12,135 nucleotides of DNA from an uncultured Mycoplasmatota bacterium (GTDB taxonomy: Bacteria; Bacillota_I; Bacilli_A; RF39; UBA660), in contig CANSDD010000051.1 in assembly GCA_947645535.1 (NCBI GenBank), forward strand, positions 1-12,135, given 5' to 3'. The notes below the pieces were generated by a model. It was given only the letters and a program-made list of their open reading frames with translations, made no database searches and was not told the DNA's origin. Below, one piece after another: positions 1 to 6,990 of the stretch. Both the position numbers and the translations under genes were made by a program. How positions within the stretch are numbered: the first letter of the stretch is position 1; every line of letters begins with the position of its first letter.

Positions 1-26
1 ATATTTACAATTTTTATGAAAATATC

Positions 27-74
27 AAAAAACTGATATTCTGAAATATAAATTTTGAAATATCAGTTTTTTTT
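27..74 (+). terminator. Intrinsic terminator of a gene upstream of the window
   Basis: A 14-nt arm at 27-40 is perfectly complementary to 59-72, with an 18-nt AT-rich loop, and the right arm runs into an 8-T tract (67-74). The stem is A/T-rich with one ACTGAT core, so it is weaker than the best terminators. The left arm starts with an A-run, so it could also act on the opposite strand. Nothing coding is visible before it in the window, so it probably closes a gene that lies to the left. Confidence 0.55.
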
Positions 75-76
75 GA

Positions 77-199
77 TACTACTTTTTCAGCAGTCTCTTA
101 AAAAAACGTTTTACTTCTTTTTCAAATGCGAGAACAGAAACAGAAAAACTAGAAGAACAAGTAACATATAGTATTGAACTTGAAAAAGCATATAATTAA
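77..199 (+). pseudogene. Likely 5' remnant of the following coiled-coil gene, ended by in-frame TAA
   Basis: In the same frame as the next gene, the stretch from about 125 to 196 reads as a charged helix (NARTETEKLEEQVTYSIELE and on), then meets TAA at 197-199. The 11 codons between that stop and the next ATG (233) are also open. The residue composition matches the coiled-coil character of the downstream protein. There is no ATG and no RBS at the front, and the part before about 120 looks non-coding. My reading is an older, longer gene that lost its 5' end and gained a nonsense codon. A chance open stretch is possible at this length. Confidence 0.4.
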
Positions 200-232
200 A
201 AATGTGCTATAAAAGAAACAATTGATTCTTTA

Positions 233-970
233 ATGATAAATCAAATGATTTCACTTTCAACTAAAAATGAGAAAAAAATAAGTCAACCCCATAAAGAAAC
301 AAAAAATACAGTCTTAGCTCTTTCTAAACTTTTAAGGGAAAAACAAGAAGAATTAGATGTATTAGTAACAAAGCAAACATTACATGAAATGTTTTGGAAG
401 ATTAACCGTTCAAAAGCAGATAAATTTTTTGATATTCTAGCTTCTGCAGGAATTGCTAGTCTACTTTCCATATTCATTTTTATGGCTCCTATGATATCAG
501 AACTAGTAACTTATCAGTCCGTTTTAACTAGTGTTTTAGCGCCTTTCATTGTAAGCGCTGTTATTACTAGTGGATATATGATAAAACGAAATAGAAATTA
601 TACAAAAGCATTTCATAATCTAAATAAAAAATTAGGTAAAAATGCGTTATCAAATAATAAAAAAACTGTTTATGAAGAAGAAAAAGGGCTAAGTAAAAGT
701 ATTAGTGCGAAAATAAAAGAAGTTAGTATGATTTTGTTAGAGTTACAAGAGCAAAAAAGAATTTTAGAATCATTTACTAATGGTAAAAGTGCACATACTT
801 TAGAAAAATCACTTGAGAAAGTACAAACAATAGAAACAGAAAAACAACAACTTAATAGTGAAATTGTGGTACAAGAAGAAACTGAAATGAGTACTGAAGG
901 AGAAGAAAAACCAAAACAAAAAGTATACTCTATCTTTCAAAAAAAACCATTTAATTCAGATAATAAATAA
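233..970 (+). CDS. Two-TM coiled-coil membrane protein, unknown function (possibly 5'-truncated)
   Basis: I do not recognise this 245-aa protein. Residues 20-60 are charged and helical. Two hydrophobic segments at about 67-87 and 95-116 form a membrane hairpin with a short linker. The remainder (about 117-220) is Lys/Glu/Gln-rich and probably coiled coil, followed by an acidic, low-complexity tail. Both long helical parts would sit on the same side of the membrane. The ATG at 233 has no recognisable Shine-Dalgarno, unlike nearly every other gene here, and the next in-frame ATG (245) has none either. Together with coding-like sequence before the TAA at 197-199, this suggests the 5' part has been lost. 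It stands alone on the + strand and is followed 10 bp later by a terminator. Whether it is translated is uncertain. Confidence 0.6.
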   Translation: MINQMISLSTKNEKKISQPHKETKNTVLALSKLLREKQEELDVLVTKQTLHEMFWKINRSKADKFFDILASAGIASLLSIFIFMAPMISELVTYQSVLTSVLAPFIVSAVITSGYMIKRNRNYTKAFHNLNKKLGKNALSNNKKTVYEEEKGLSKSISAKIKEVSMILLELQEQKRILESFTNGKSAHTLEKSLEKVQTIETEKQQLNSEIVVQEETEMSTEGEEKPKQKVYSIFQKKPFNSDNK

Positions 971-980
971 TAAATTTTAT

Positions 981-1003
981 GACAGATATAGTTCTGTCTT
1001 TTT
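981..1003 (+). terminator. Intrinsic terminator after the two-TM protein gene
   Basis: GACAGA (981-986) pairs with TCTGTC (993-998) around a 6-nt loop, followed directly by TTTTT (999-1003) and then ATTTT. It lies 10 bp after the TAA of the + strand gene. Read on the - strand there is no T-run behind it, so it is directional. I see no matching terminator for the convergent rpoE gene in 1004-1099; the short palindrome at 1034-1047 lacks a T tail. Confidence 0.75.
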
Positions 1004-1099
1004 ATTTTCCTCTATCAATTTCTAACAACTATTTATGTTTCTAAACATATTCTATTTTTGATATTTTCTGAATCAGAATAGCACTAAAAAAAGAAACTA

Positions 1100-1549
1100 T
1101 TATAGTTCCTCTTCTTCACCTTCTTCCTCTACTAAAGCCAAATCTTCCAAATCATCATCTGCATCATCTAAATCATCATCAATAATATCAGAATCGATAT
1201 CCTCTTCATTTTCTTCTTCTATTTCCTCTTCTTCGTCTTCTTCGCTTTCTTCAAGTATTACTTCATCTTCCTCTTCTTCATCGTCAAGAACAAGCTCAAC
1301 AGAATGATGATCCCTAATATCCCATTCAGCACTTTCTAATAAGACAAAACGCTTATCAATTGTAAGTGATGTATAATAATCTCCTATTTTATTAGAATAT
1401 TCTTCATCAGTATATCCTAATAAATTACATATTTCCTTAAAAATACTTGGTGTATTCATCGGCTTTTTATTTTCTTTTAATAACATATATGTTAAATCAG
1501 TATAAGAAAGTATCTCTAATTCTGCTTTAGGCATATCTTTTAATTTCAT
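1100..1549 (-). CDS. rpoE: DNA-directed RNA polymerase delta subunit
   Basis: This is the accessory delta subunit of Bacillota RNA polymerase, which in studied species helps promoter selectivity and recycling of the core enzyme. The 149-aa protein has the family's two-part build: a folded N-terminal winged-helix (HARE-HTH) domain at about residues 10-85, containing 'YTDLTYMLL' and 'LTIDKRFVLLESAEWDI', then a tail from about 88 that is almost entirely Asp/Glu. That tail mimics nucleic acid and is diagnostic. Start: ATG at 1549-1547 with GGAGG 6 nt upstream. The RBS lies on the argS stop codon and only 10 nt separate the genes, so translation is probably coupled. It is the last gene of the DUF1934-argS-rpoE operon. 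The name rpoE here means delta, not the enterobacterial sigma-E. Confidence 0.93.
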   Translation of the reverse strand: MKLKDMPKAELEILSYTDLTYMLLKENKKPMNTPSIFKEICNLLGYTDEEYSNKIGDYYTSLTIDKRFVLLESAEWDIRDHHSVELVLDDEEEEDEVILEESEEDEEEEIEEENEEDIDSDIIDDDLDDADDDLEDLALVEEEGEEEEL

Positions 1550-1559
1550 AATGTTCCTC

Positions 1560-3167
1560 CTACATTTTATTTCTAGCTTCTACTCCAATTAAAGCTAAAG
1601 CATTTCTTATTACAATTCCAACTGCTTCAATCAGATGTATTCGCTCATTTGTATATTTTTTATCTTCTGTTAAAACTTTCTCATGAGCATAGAATGTATG
1701 AAATAAAGTAGCTAAGTCATACACATAATTTGTAATCATATGTGGTACTCTTTTTCTAGCAGCTATTTCCACAATATTCTTAAATTCATACATTTTGCTT
1801 AATAGTTCTATCGCATAAGAAGATGTAATTGTTTCAAAATGCTCAATTTCTTCTTTTTCTTTATATTCCTCTAAAATAGAACATATTCTAGCATGAGCAT
1901 ATTCAATATAATAAACTGGATTTTCATTACTTTGTTTAGTTGCTAACTCTAAATCAAAATCCATCTGTGTATCAATTGACCTTGCTAGAAAAAAGTATCT
2001 CACTCCATTTAGTCCAACTTCGTCTACAAGTTCATTGATTGTTACTGCATTACCAGTACGCTTACTCATCTTAATTTCTTCTTTTCCTCTAACCAAACGT
2101 ACCATCTGTAATATTGCAATATCTAATTTTTCTGGGTTTTCTCCAAGCATAGCTAAAGCACCTTTTAATCTAGCAATATAACCATGATGATCTGCGCCAA
2201 ATACATCAATTAACTTATCATATCCTCTAGAATATTTATCTTTATGATATGCAATATCAGGTAATAAATATGTATTACTTCCATCAGCTTTTACAATAAC
2301 TCTATCTTTTTCATCACCAAACATACTTGTCTTTAACCATAATGCACCATTTTCTTCATAAGTATACCCTTTTTTTTGAAGTTCTTCTTTTACATTATCT
2401 ACAAGACCTTTTTCATAAATACTTTTTTCACTACTCCATATATCAAAAGATACTCTAAAATTGGTCAAATCTTTTTTTATCTGTCCAAGCAAATAATCTA
2501 AACCTTTTTGTTTTACAATACTAGAATCTATTCCATTTTCGCCATATGTTTCTTTTAATTCTTTTGCAATATCAATAATTTCTTTTCCATGATATCCCTC
2601 TTTTGGAAGCGTAGAAGGTCGACCGCAAACCTCCTCATATCTTCCTATGATAGATAACTCTAAATTATGAATTTGATTTCCAGCATCATTGATATAATAT
2701 TCTCTTGTTACATCATATCCTGCAAACTCTAGTATTCTAGCTAAAGAATCACCATAACTTGCTCCTCTTGCATGACCTAAGTGTAAAATTCCTGTTGGAT
2801 TTGCACTTACAAATTCAATATTTAATTTTTCTTTATTTCCAATATTACTTTTCCCATAATTTTCTTTTTGATTTAATATAGTTTTTATATTTTCAAACAA
2901 ATAATCTTTTTTAACAAAAAAATTTAAAAATCCTGGTCCTGCAACTTCTATCTTTACAATTTGTTCATCATTGATTTTTTCTTTCAACTCTTCAGCAATT
3001 TCCCTAGGATTTCTATGTAATTCTTTGGTTAATTGCATTGCAATATTACTAGAATAATCTCCGTTATCTCTTTCTTTTGGAATTTCAATAACAATTTCGT
3101 CTATATCTTTTTTTATATCTTGTTTTTCTAATGCTTTACTAATGATATTTTTCAGTCTTTCTTTCAT
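1560..3167 (-). CDS. argS: Arginyl-tRNA synthetase
   Basis: A cytoplasmic class I aminoacyl-tRNA synthetase that charges tRNA-Arg with arginine using ATP. The 535-aa chain is near the usual length and looks complete. Visible features are the N-terminal Add-1 domain (about 1-90) with 'GDYSSNIAMQL', the HIGH signature as HLGH at 129-132 within 'SANPTGILHLGHARGA', the KMSKS signature as KMSKR at 366-370, and a C-terminal DALR anticodon-binding domain with 'YYIEYAHARI' and the typical end '...LIGVEARNKM'. Start: ATG 3167-3165 with AGAGGTGAT just upstream. The ATG overlaps the TGA of the DUF1934 gene as ATGA, which implies translational coupling. It is followed after 10 nt by rpoE. Codon and base use match its neighbours. 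Confidence 0.97.
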   Translation of the reverse strand: MKERLKNIISKALEKQDIKKDIDEIVIEIPKERDNGDYSSNIAMQLTKELHRNPREIAEELKEKINDEQIVKIEVAGPGFLNFFVKKDYLFENIKTILNQKENYGKSNIGNKEKLNIEFVSANPTGILHLGHARGASYGDSLARILEFAGYDVTREYYINDAGNQIHNLELSIIGRYEEVCGRPSTLPKEGYHGKEIIDIAKELKETYGENGIDSSIVKQKGLDYLLGQIKKDLTNFRVSFDIWSSEKSIYEKGLVDNVKEELQKKGYTYEENGALWLKTSMFGDEKDRVIVKADGSNTYLLPDIAYHKDKYSRGYDKLIDVFGADHHGYIARLKGALAMLGENPEKLDIAILQMVRLVRGKEEIKMSKRTGNAVTINELVDEVGLNGVRYFFLARSIDTQMDFDLELATKQSNENPVYYIEYAHARICSILEEYKEKEEIEHFETITSSYAIELLSKMYEFKNIVEIAARKRVPHMITNYVYDLATLFHTFYAHEKVLTEDKKYTNERIHLIEAVGIVIRNALALIGVEARNKM

Positions 3168-3529
3168 TCTATCACCTCTAAATGGAATTCAAAATTTCCC
3201 ATTACTTCTTCTATCTTTGTTTTATAACAAATATGAAGATATTTCTCAGTAAATTCTAATATAGAAGTTTCAACATCAAATTCTAATATTTTTCCTTCTG
3301 TTTTTATCTTTCCCTTTTGAATACTATGTTTTTTAAACAATAATTGTGTTACAAAATCTTCTTCTTTCCGAATCATTTCTATTGTATTAGATTTTTTATA
3401 AATTGTGACTATTGTTTTTTCATCTTGATAGATAATTTTATCATCTCTTTTGTATCCAAGGTAAGTTTTTTCTAAAACTTCTTTATTTAACTTATTTTCC
3501 AACTTTATAAATACCTTTATTTTTGGCAT
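3164..3529 (-). CDS. DUF1934 (YwiB-like) small beta-barrel protein
   Basis: This 121-aa protein resembles the DUF1934/YwiB family, small calycin-like proteins of unknown role that commonly sit directly before argS in Bacillota. I base the call on length, position and the beta-strand-like pattern: alternating hydrophobic stretches such as 'KTIVTIYKKSNTIEMIR', 'TQLLFKKHSIQKGKI', 'LEFDVETSILEFTEKYLHICYKTK', and a final strand 'GNFEFHLEVIE'. I know of no catalytic residue for the family. Start: ATG 3529 with AAAGAGG 6 nt upstream. It is the first gene of the operon, with its TGA overlapping the argS ATG. The precise fold is inference. Confidence 0.8.
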   Translation of the reverse strand: MPKIKVFIKLENKLNKEVLEKTYLGYKRDDKIIYQDEKTIVTIYKKSNTIEMIRKEEDFVTQLLFKKHSIQKGKIKTEGKILEFDVETSILEFTEKYLHICYKTKIEEVMGNFEFHLEVIE

Positions 3530-3559
3530 AAAAACCTCTTTCCTTATTAACTGAAAGTA

Positions 3560-3588
3560 ATTATAGCATACATTTTGTAAAAATGCAT
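3560..3588 (-). promoter_or_regulatory. Extended -10 promoter with overlapping dyad for the DUF1934-argS-rpoE operon
   Basis: On the - strand, TATAAT (3565-3560) is preceded by TATGC, giving an extended -10 (TGC-TATAAT). No good -35 hexamer lies at 16-18 bp. Directly upstream is a 21-bp imperfect palindrome at 3568-3588: 9-nt arms with 8/9 matches around a 3-nt centre. It covers the spacer and the place of the missing -35, so it is a plausible regulator site. The transcript would start about 25 nt before the ATG, leaving no room for a T-box leader. Confidence 0.6.
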
Positions 3589-3679
3589 TAAAAAGTTTAA
3601 ATTTTTTTTGTTTTCACATTATTTTAAAAAAATAGAAATAAATTCCACTATTAAATGGAACTTAAGTTCACAAATAATT

Positions 3680-3752
3680 ACAATAGCTTTTTAATGATAC
3701 TTATACATCAAAACAGAGCTATTATTTATGTATCATGATAAACAACTATTGT
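3680..3752. repeat. Cluster of interleaved inverted repeats in a 290-bp intergenic region
   Basis: The gap 3530-3823 has no gene. ACAATAG (3680-3686) pairs with CTATTGT (3746-3752). Nested inside it, ATGATAC (3694-3700) pairs with GTATCAT (3730-3736). A competing pair, AATAGCT (3682-3688) with AGCTATT (3717-3723), shares bases with the outer stem, so only one fold can form at a time. No T-run follows on either strand. It could be a decayed miniature element or a structured 3' region of the helicase transcript. Smaller palindromes lie at 3643-3660 and 3659-3670. Confidence 0.35.
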
Positions 3753-3753
3753 T

Positions 3754-3804
3754 AAAAAATAGAGTAGTGAGATTAGTTTAAATAAATCTTTTTCATAGCT
3801 CTAT
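3754..3804 (-). terminator. Probable terminator after the helicase gene
   Basis: On the - strand ATAGAG (3804-3799) pairs with CTCTAT (3764-3759), with an inner AGATT/AATCT pair in the loop, and the arm runs straight into TTTTTT (3759-3754). The stem is interrupted and AT-rich. It lies about 20 bp past the helicase stop, the expected place. Confidence 0.4.
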
Positions 3805-3823
3805 AAATCTATATTTTCACATT

Positions 3824-4831
3824 TCATAATCTTCCATATTCTTCATAAAATTCTTCTACTAAACTTATTTTATATTCTTTACTTGTATATGTTTGTAACA
3901 TATCCTCTATATCATTTAATGTATCAAATACTTCTCTTAGTTCTTCTAATACTTCAAAACTTTCTATTTTTTTTAATTCTTCTTCATCATTTTTCTTTCC
4001 ATGATAAACTGAATAAATATCCATCTCTGGATTTACTTTCGAAAACCATTTATATGCTTCTTCTATCATTTTATCCATATGTTTTTTATCTTTACAGAAA
4101 ATAATATTTTTACTATCTTTCTTTTTCATATATTTAAAAAATAATTCATCTAATTTTTCTGCTTTCTCTAATCTTCTTTTGGCTAGTTCCAATTTTTTTG
4201 TTAATTCTTCTTTTAAATTATTATCATTTAAACTATTTATTTTCTCTTCATATCTTTTTATATCAGAATCTAATTTATAAATTCCATTGATATAAAATGG
4301 AAAATGTAAGATTCCTCTTGCTACTGCTTCTGTTAAGTCCATCTGAAATACTATATTTCCTTCAAATATTTCATCTGACATATCTCTATTTTTATCTAAA
4401 TAACGGATTGGAGTTGCTGATAAACCTAATACTTTAGCATCTTTATTTTGTTCTAATAATGTATTTACTCCCCTTCCCCATTCTGGTGCTCCACAACGAT
4501 GAAATTCATCTAGAATAATTTGGTCTAATTTTGGTATTATTCCATTTTTTACTTCACTCATTAGTGTACTATATGTCATTATTGCAACATTTGGAAAATC
4601 AGTAAACTCATATCCACATGCTTTTATATGTTCCTCATACTGAACAATAATAGAATAAGACGGAACTAGTAGTAATGTTTTTTTCTCTTTATTATCTTCT
4701 AGCCATTTTAAGGCTAAAAAACTTTTTCCTGTTCCTGGTGGTTCAATTACTGATACTCTATTTTTTTCTTTCAGTCCTTCTACTATTTTTTCATATGCTT
4801 CTTTATTATGTGGTTTTAATTCTACTGCCAT
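3824..4831 (-). CDS. DEAD/DEAH-type helicase with core deletion and no C-terminal HA domain
   Basis: A superfamily 2 DNA/RNA helicase fragment of 335 aa. RecA domain 1 is intact: 'PHNKEAYEKI' at the front, Walker A PPGTGKS at 31-37, Walker B as DEFH at 108-111 ('ILDEFHRCGAPEW'), and motif III SATP at 138-141. RecA domain 2 begins ('NIIFCKDKKHMDKMI', 241-255; 'IYSVYHGKK', 272-280) but at about residue 293 jumps to 'VLEELREVFDTLNDIEDML', which in full-length relatives as I remember them follows the helicase core. Motifs IV-VI, including the arginine finger, are therefore missing, apparently through an in-frame deletion. The chain stops at 'EEFYEEYGRL', where the first helicase-associated repeat would begin; relatives are usually 700 aa or more. 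Start: ATG 4831 with AGGAGG 8 nt upstream. It is translatable but is unlikely to unwind nucleic acid, and may be a pseudogene. Confidence 0.75.
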   Translation of the reverse strand: MAVELKPHNKEAYEKIVEGLKEKNRVSVIEPPGTGKSFLALKWLEDNKEKKTLLLVPSYSIIVQYEEHIKACGYEFTDFPNVAIMTYSTLMSEVKNGIIPKLDQIILDEFHRCGAPEWGRGVNTLLEQNKDAKVLGLSATPIRYLDKNRDMSDEIFEGNIVFQMDLTEAVARGILHFPFYINGIYKLDSDIKRYEEKINSLNDNNLKEELTKKLELAKRRLEKAEKLDELFFKYMKKKDSKNIIFCKDKKHMDKMIEEAYKWFSKVNPEMDIYSVYHGKKNDEEELKKIESFEVLEELREVFDTLNDIEDMLQTYTSKEYKISLVEEFYEEYGRL

Positions 4832-5247
4832 ATGATTTCCTCCTGTTTATTTATATATATACATTGTTCTTCTGTAATTTTTATTCTTTCATTTCTAATT
4901 TCAAGTGAAATATCTCCTGCTTTTGTTTTTTCTATATTTAATTGCTCTCCTGGCTTGGAATTTTTCCATTCATTTCACAAAATAGTTCTATTCTACTAAG
5001 TTGTTTTTCTGTTATTTTCGTATTTCTAATATAAAACCTAATTTTTTTAATCGTTCCATTTGAGTTGTTGTAATTGATGTTTCACCATGCTTAACATTCA
5101 TTAAAAAAGAGCCTATTTTTACTGTTTCATACTCTTCTTTACTTTTTGGTAATCGCCCTTTTTCTCTATGAAATTCTTCTAGCAAACAAATTTTTAACTC
5201 TTTATTTTACAAACTGCTTCTTTATATTCTTTTAAGTCTAATACCAT
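4822..5247 (-). pseudogene. Frameshifted remnant with helicase-associated (HA) repeats
   Basis: The - strand reads as one decayed protein spread over shifted frames. It begins with MVLDLKEYKEAVCKIKS (5247-5194, RBS GGTGGAG, then TAA). The next frame (5206-5012) gives a helicase-associated-type repeat, with 'LLEEFHREKGRLPKSKEEYE', 'VKIGSFLMNVKHG' and 'TTTQMERLKKLGFILE', then TAA. A third frame (to 4938) gives 'ITEKQLSRIELFCEMNGKIP'. The last frame (4974-4822) gives 50 residues with 'EWKNSKPGEQLNIEKTKAGD' and 'RIKITEEQ'; its TAG overlaps the helicase ATG. Shifts lie at A-runs near 5205 and 5016. The first residues also resemble the helicase start (MAVELKPHNKEAYEKI), so this may be a second helicase copy reduced to its two ends, or a detached C-terminal part. 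No intact product is possible. Confidence 0.65.
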
Positions 5248-5275
5248 GTTCTTTCTCCACCTTTAAAGCTCTATT

Positions 5276-5304
5276 ATTTTAGCACATTTTCTTCATTTTT
5301 TCAA
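5276..5304 (-). promoter_or_regulatory. Sigma-A-type promoter of the helicase locus
   Basis: On the - strand TTGAAA (5304-5299) and TAAAAT (5281-5276) are separated by exactly 17 bp, with TGC just before the -10 (extended -10). It lies 29 bp before the first ATG (5247) of the remnant and just past the terminator of the export operon, so it should drive the remnant and the helicase gene together. Confidence 0.7.
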
Positions 5305-5340
5305 AGAAAAGAAACATCTTTTTACAGATTGATGTTTCTT
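5301..5340 (-). terminator. Intrinsic terminator of the MMPL/heptad-repeat operon
   Basis: On the - strand AAGAAACATC (5340-5331) pairs perfectly with GATGTTTCTT (5318-5309) around a 12-nt loop, followed by TTCTTTG. It begins 5 bp after the TAA of the heptad-repeat gene. The tail overlaps the -35 of the next promoter. Confidence 0.8.
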
Positions 5341-5345
5341 AACCT

Positions 5346-6989
5346 TTATTTTACTGACTTTAACATATAAACAAACAATGTACTATCAGAATTATTACTA
5401 GCAAATCCTTTGTATTCTGTACTCAATTTTGCCATTGCTTCTAATTTTCCAGTATAATTAGTAATTGTGTTTGAATAATAATATAATGGACTGATTCCTT
5501 CTTTATTTATTTTAGAGATTCCATCTCCAAGTGTATTGATACCATCATCTAAAGTCTTAGAACCGACTGCTAAACTATCGGCTCCAGAAGATAATGCTTT
5601 TACACCTTCTTCTAACTGTAATAATCCATTTGATAATGTATCTGTTCCTGATGTTAATTGTTCTAATACTCCTTCAATCATTGGGACTGAATCTTTTAAT
5701 GTTTTTATATCTCCCAAAGAAGATACCATATCATTCATTGTATTACTATTTAAAAGTAAAAGATTTACTAATTCATAATTTGTTTTTACGGAAATAAGTG
5801 CTGCAGATAAATTACTGACATCTACTCCCTGAATATTGTTATTATAAAATAAAGTAACTGCCTGATATACTTCATTAAAATCATCCATATCATTGATTTG
5901 AATAACTCCTAATGTTTGTAACTGACTTGCTATCTGTTTTATCATAATACTTGCAGTTTCCTTATTCGCACTACTTAAAGTTTTAAGTCCTGTTATTGAT
6001 GAATCAATATCTTTTCCCTCTAAACTAGATGTAGCACCTTTTATCGTAGTACTAAATTCAGTAATGCCATTTTTAAGTACAATAGCACCATCTTTTAATG
6101 CATTTACAGAAGTAAGAGCACTCTTTAATCCTGAACTAAGTTCATTTGCTCCACTTGTTAAAGATGCACTTCCTAACTTTAATTCACTAGAACCAATTTC
6201 GATTTTGTCCATACTATTTTTTAATATATTCATACTTGTTGATAGTTTTTCTAAATCTTCAAATATTTTTAAATCACTTTCTTCTACTATCTTTGGTGTA
6301 GCTACCAAATACATACTTCCAAGAGAAAATTTTGTTGTATCATATGTAATGGTAATGCTATTGAGTTTTTTCAATTCTTCTATATTCAAAGTTTCATATA
6401 ACCCTGGTGTAGAAAGTCCAACAATCATTGTTCTAGAACCACTATCTACACTTTTTCCATTTTCTACTTTAATATTCTTATTGTTTTCATTATTTAAAAC
6501 CATTCCGGCTGTTACAACAAAAGGAGTATATATAACTTCTTCTTTTCCGTTTACATTTACTTTATTTTGTAATTTATTTTTAAAATTTAATATGATTTTT
6601 ACATTTCCTTCTTTTCCAATAACATCTTTTGGTTTTACTTTTTCGTCATTCAAATAATATTCTATTTCTACATCAATTGGCTGTTCTTTTTCTGTTACTC
6701 CTCTATAGAAAATATCTTTCCCTAAACCATTCCATTTTAATATATTTTGATTTAATGTAAATGTTTCTTTCCCATTAATATTTAAAATATCTTTTAATTC
6801 TGTTTCATCTTCAATATTAAGTTCATCATCTACAAGTAAATGATTAGTAACACTTGATACTACAATATTTCCATCTCTATCTAAACTTGTATAAACTGTT
6901 TCATTTTTCATAAGTGCATAAACACTAAGAGGATTACATAACATACATCCTGCAAGTATAAATGCCAGTAATTTATTCCATTTTTTCAT
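5346..6989 (-). CDS. Secreted Leu-x-x-Gly heptad-repeat protein, MMPL partner
   Basis: A 547-aa exported protein of the YhgE/Pip-like 'xxxLxxG' heptad-repeat type. The N-terminus is a Sec signal (MKKWNKLLAFILAGC...) with an SVYA cleavage site at about residue 25. It also contains LAGC at 12-15, a perfect lipobox, so it could instead be a lipoprotein anchored at Cys15. An N-terminal beta-rich part (about 30-235) is followed by helical repeats with Leu-x-x-Gly or Leu-x-x-Ser-Gly heptads at about 268-310 and again at 440-495, predicting a long helical or tubular structure outside the membrane. No other TM segment is evident. Start: ATG 6989, one nt after the MMPL stop, with AGGAGG inside the end of the MMPL gene, which implies tight coupling. 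Such pairs are thought to move lipid-like or envelope molecules; the substrate is unknown. Confidence 0.8.
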   Translation of the reverse strand: MKKWNKLLAFILAGCMLCNPLSVYALMKNETVYTSLDRDGNIVVSSVTNHLLVDDELNIEDETELKDILNINGKETFTLNQNILKWNGLGKDIFYRGVTEKEQPIDVEIEYYLNDEKVKPKDVIGKEGNVKIILNFKNKLQNKVNVNGKEEVIYTPFVVTAGMVLNNENNKNIKVENGKSVDSGSRTMIVGLSTPGLYETLNIEELKKLNSITITYDTTKFSLGSMYLVATPKIVEESDLKIFEDLEKLSTSMNILKNSMDKIEIGSSELKLGSASLTSGANELSSGLKSALTSVNALKDGAIVLKNGITEFSTTIKGATSSLEGKDIDSSITGLKTLSSANKETASIMIKQIASQLQTLGVIQINDMDDFNEVYQAVTLFYNNNIQGVDVSNLSAALISVKTNYELVNLLLLNSNTMNDMVSSLGDIKTLKDSVPMIEGVLEQLTSGTDTLSNGLLQLEEGVKALSSGADSLAVGSKTLDDGINTLGDGISKINKEGISPLYYYSNTITNYTGKLEAMAKLSTEYKGFASNNSDSTLFVYMLKSVK

Positions 6990-6990
6990 A

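Noticed and set aside
1034..1047. Palindrome ATGTTT/AAACAT as rpoE terminator
   Set aside because: 2-nt loop and no T-run on either strand after it.
3824..3826. TGA read as Trp (mycoplasma-type code)
   Set aside because: TGA ends the helicase, DUF1934 and Myb-like frames at sensible places, no long frame needs TGA as Trp, and Trp residues are encoded by TGG.
6064..6657. 197-aa open frame on the + strand
   Set aside because: Antisense shadow of the heptad-repeat gene; no RBS and hydrophobic low-complexity content typical of reverse frames. The same applies to other + strand frames across 3883-8314 and 10027-10765.
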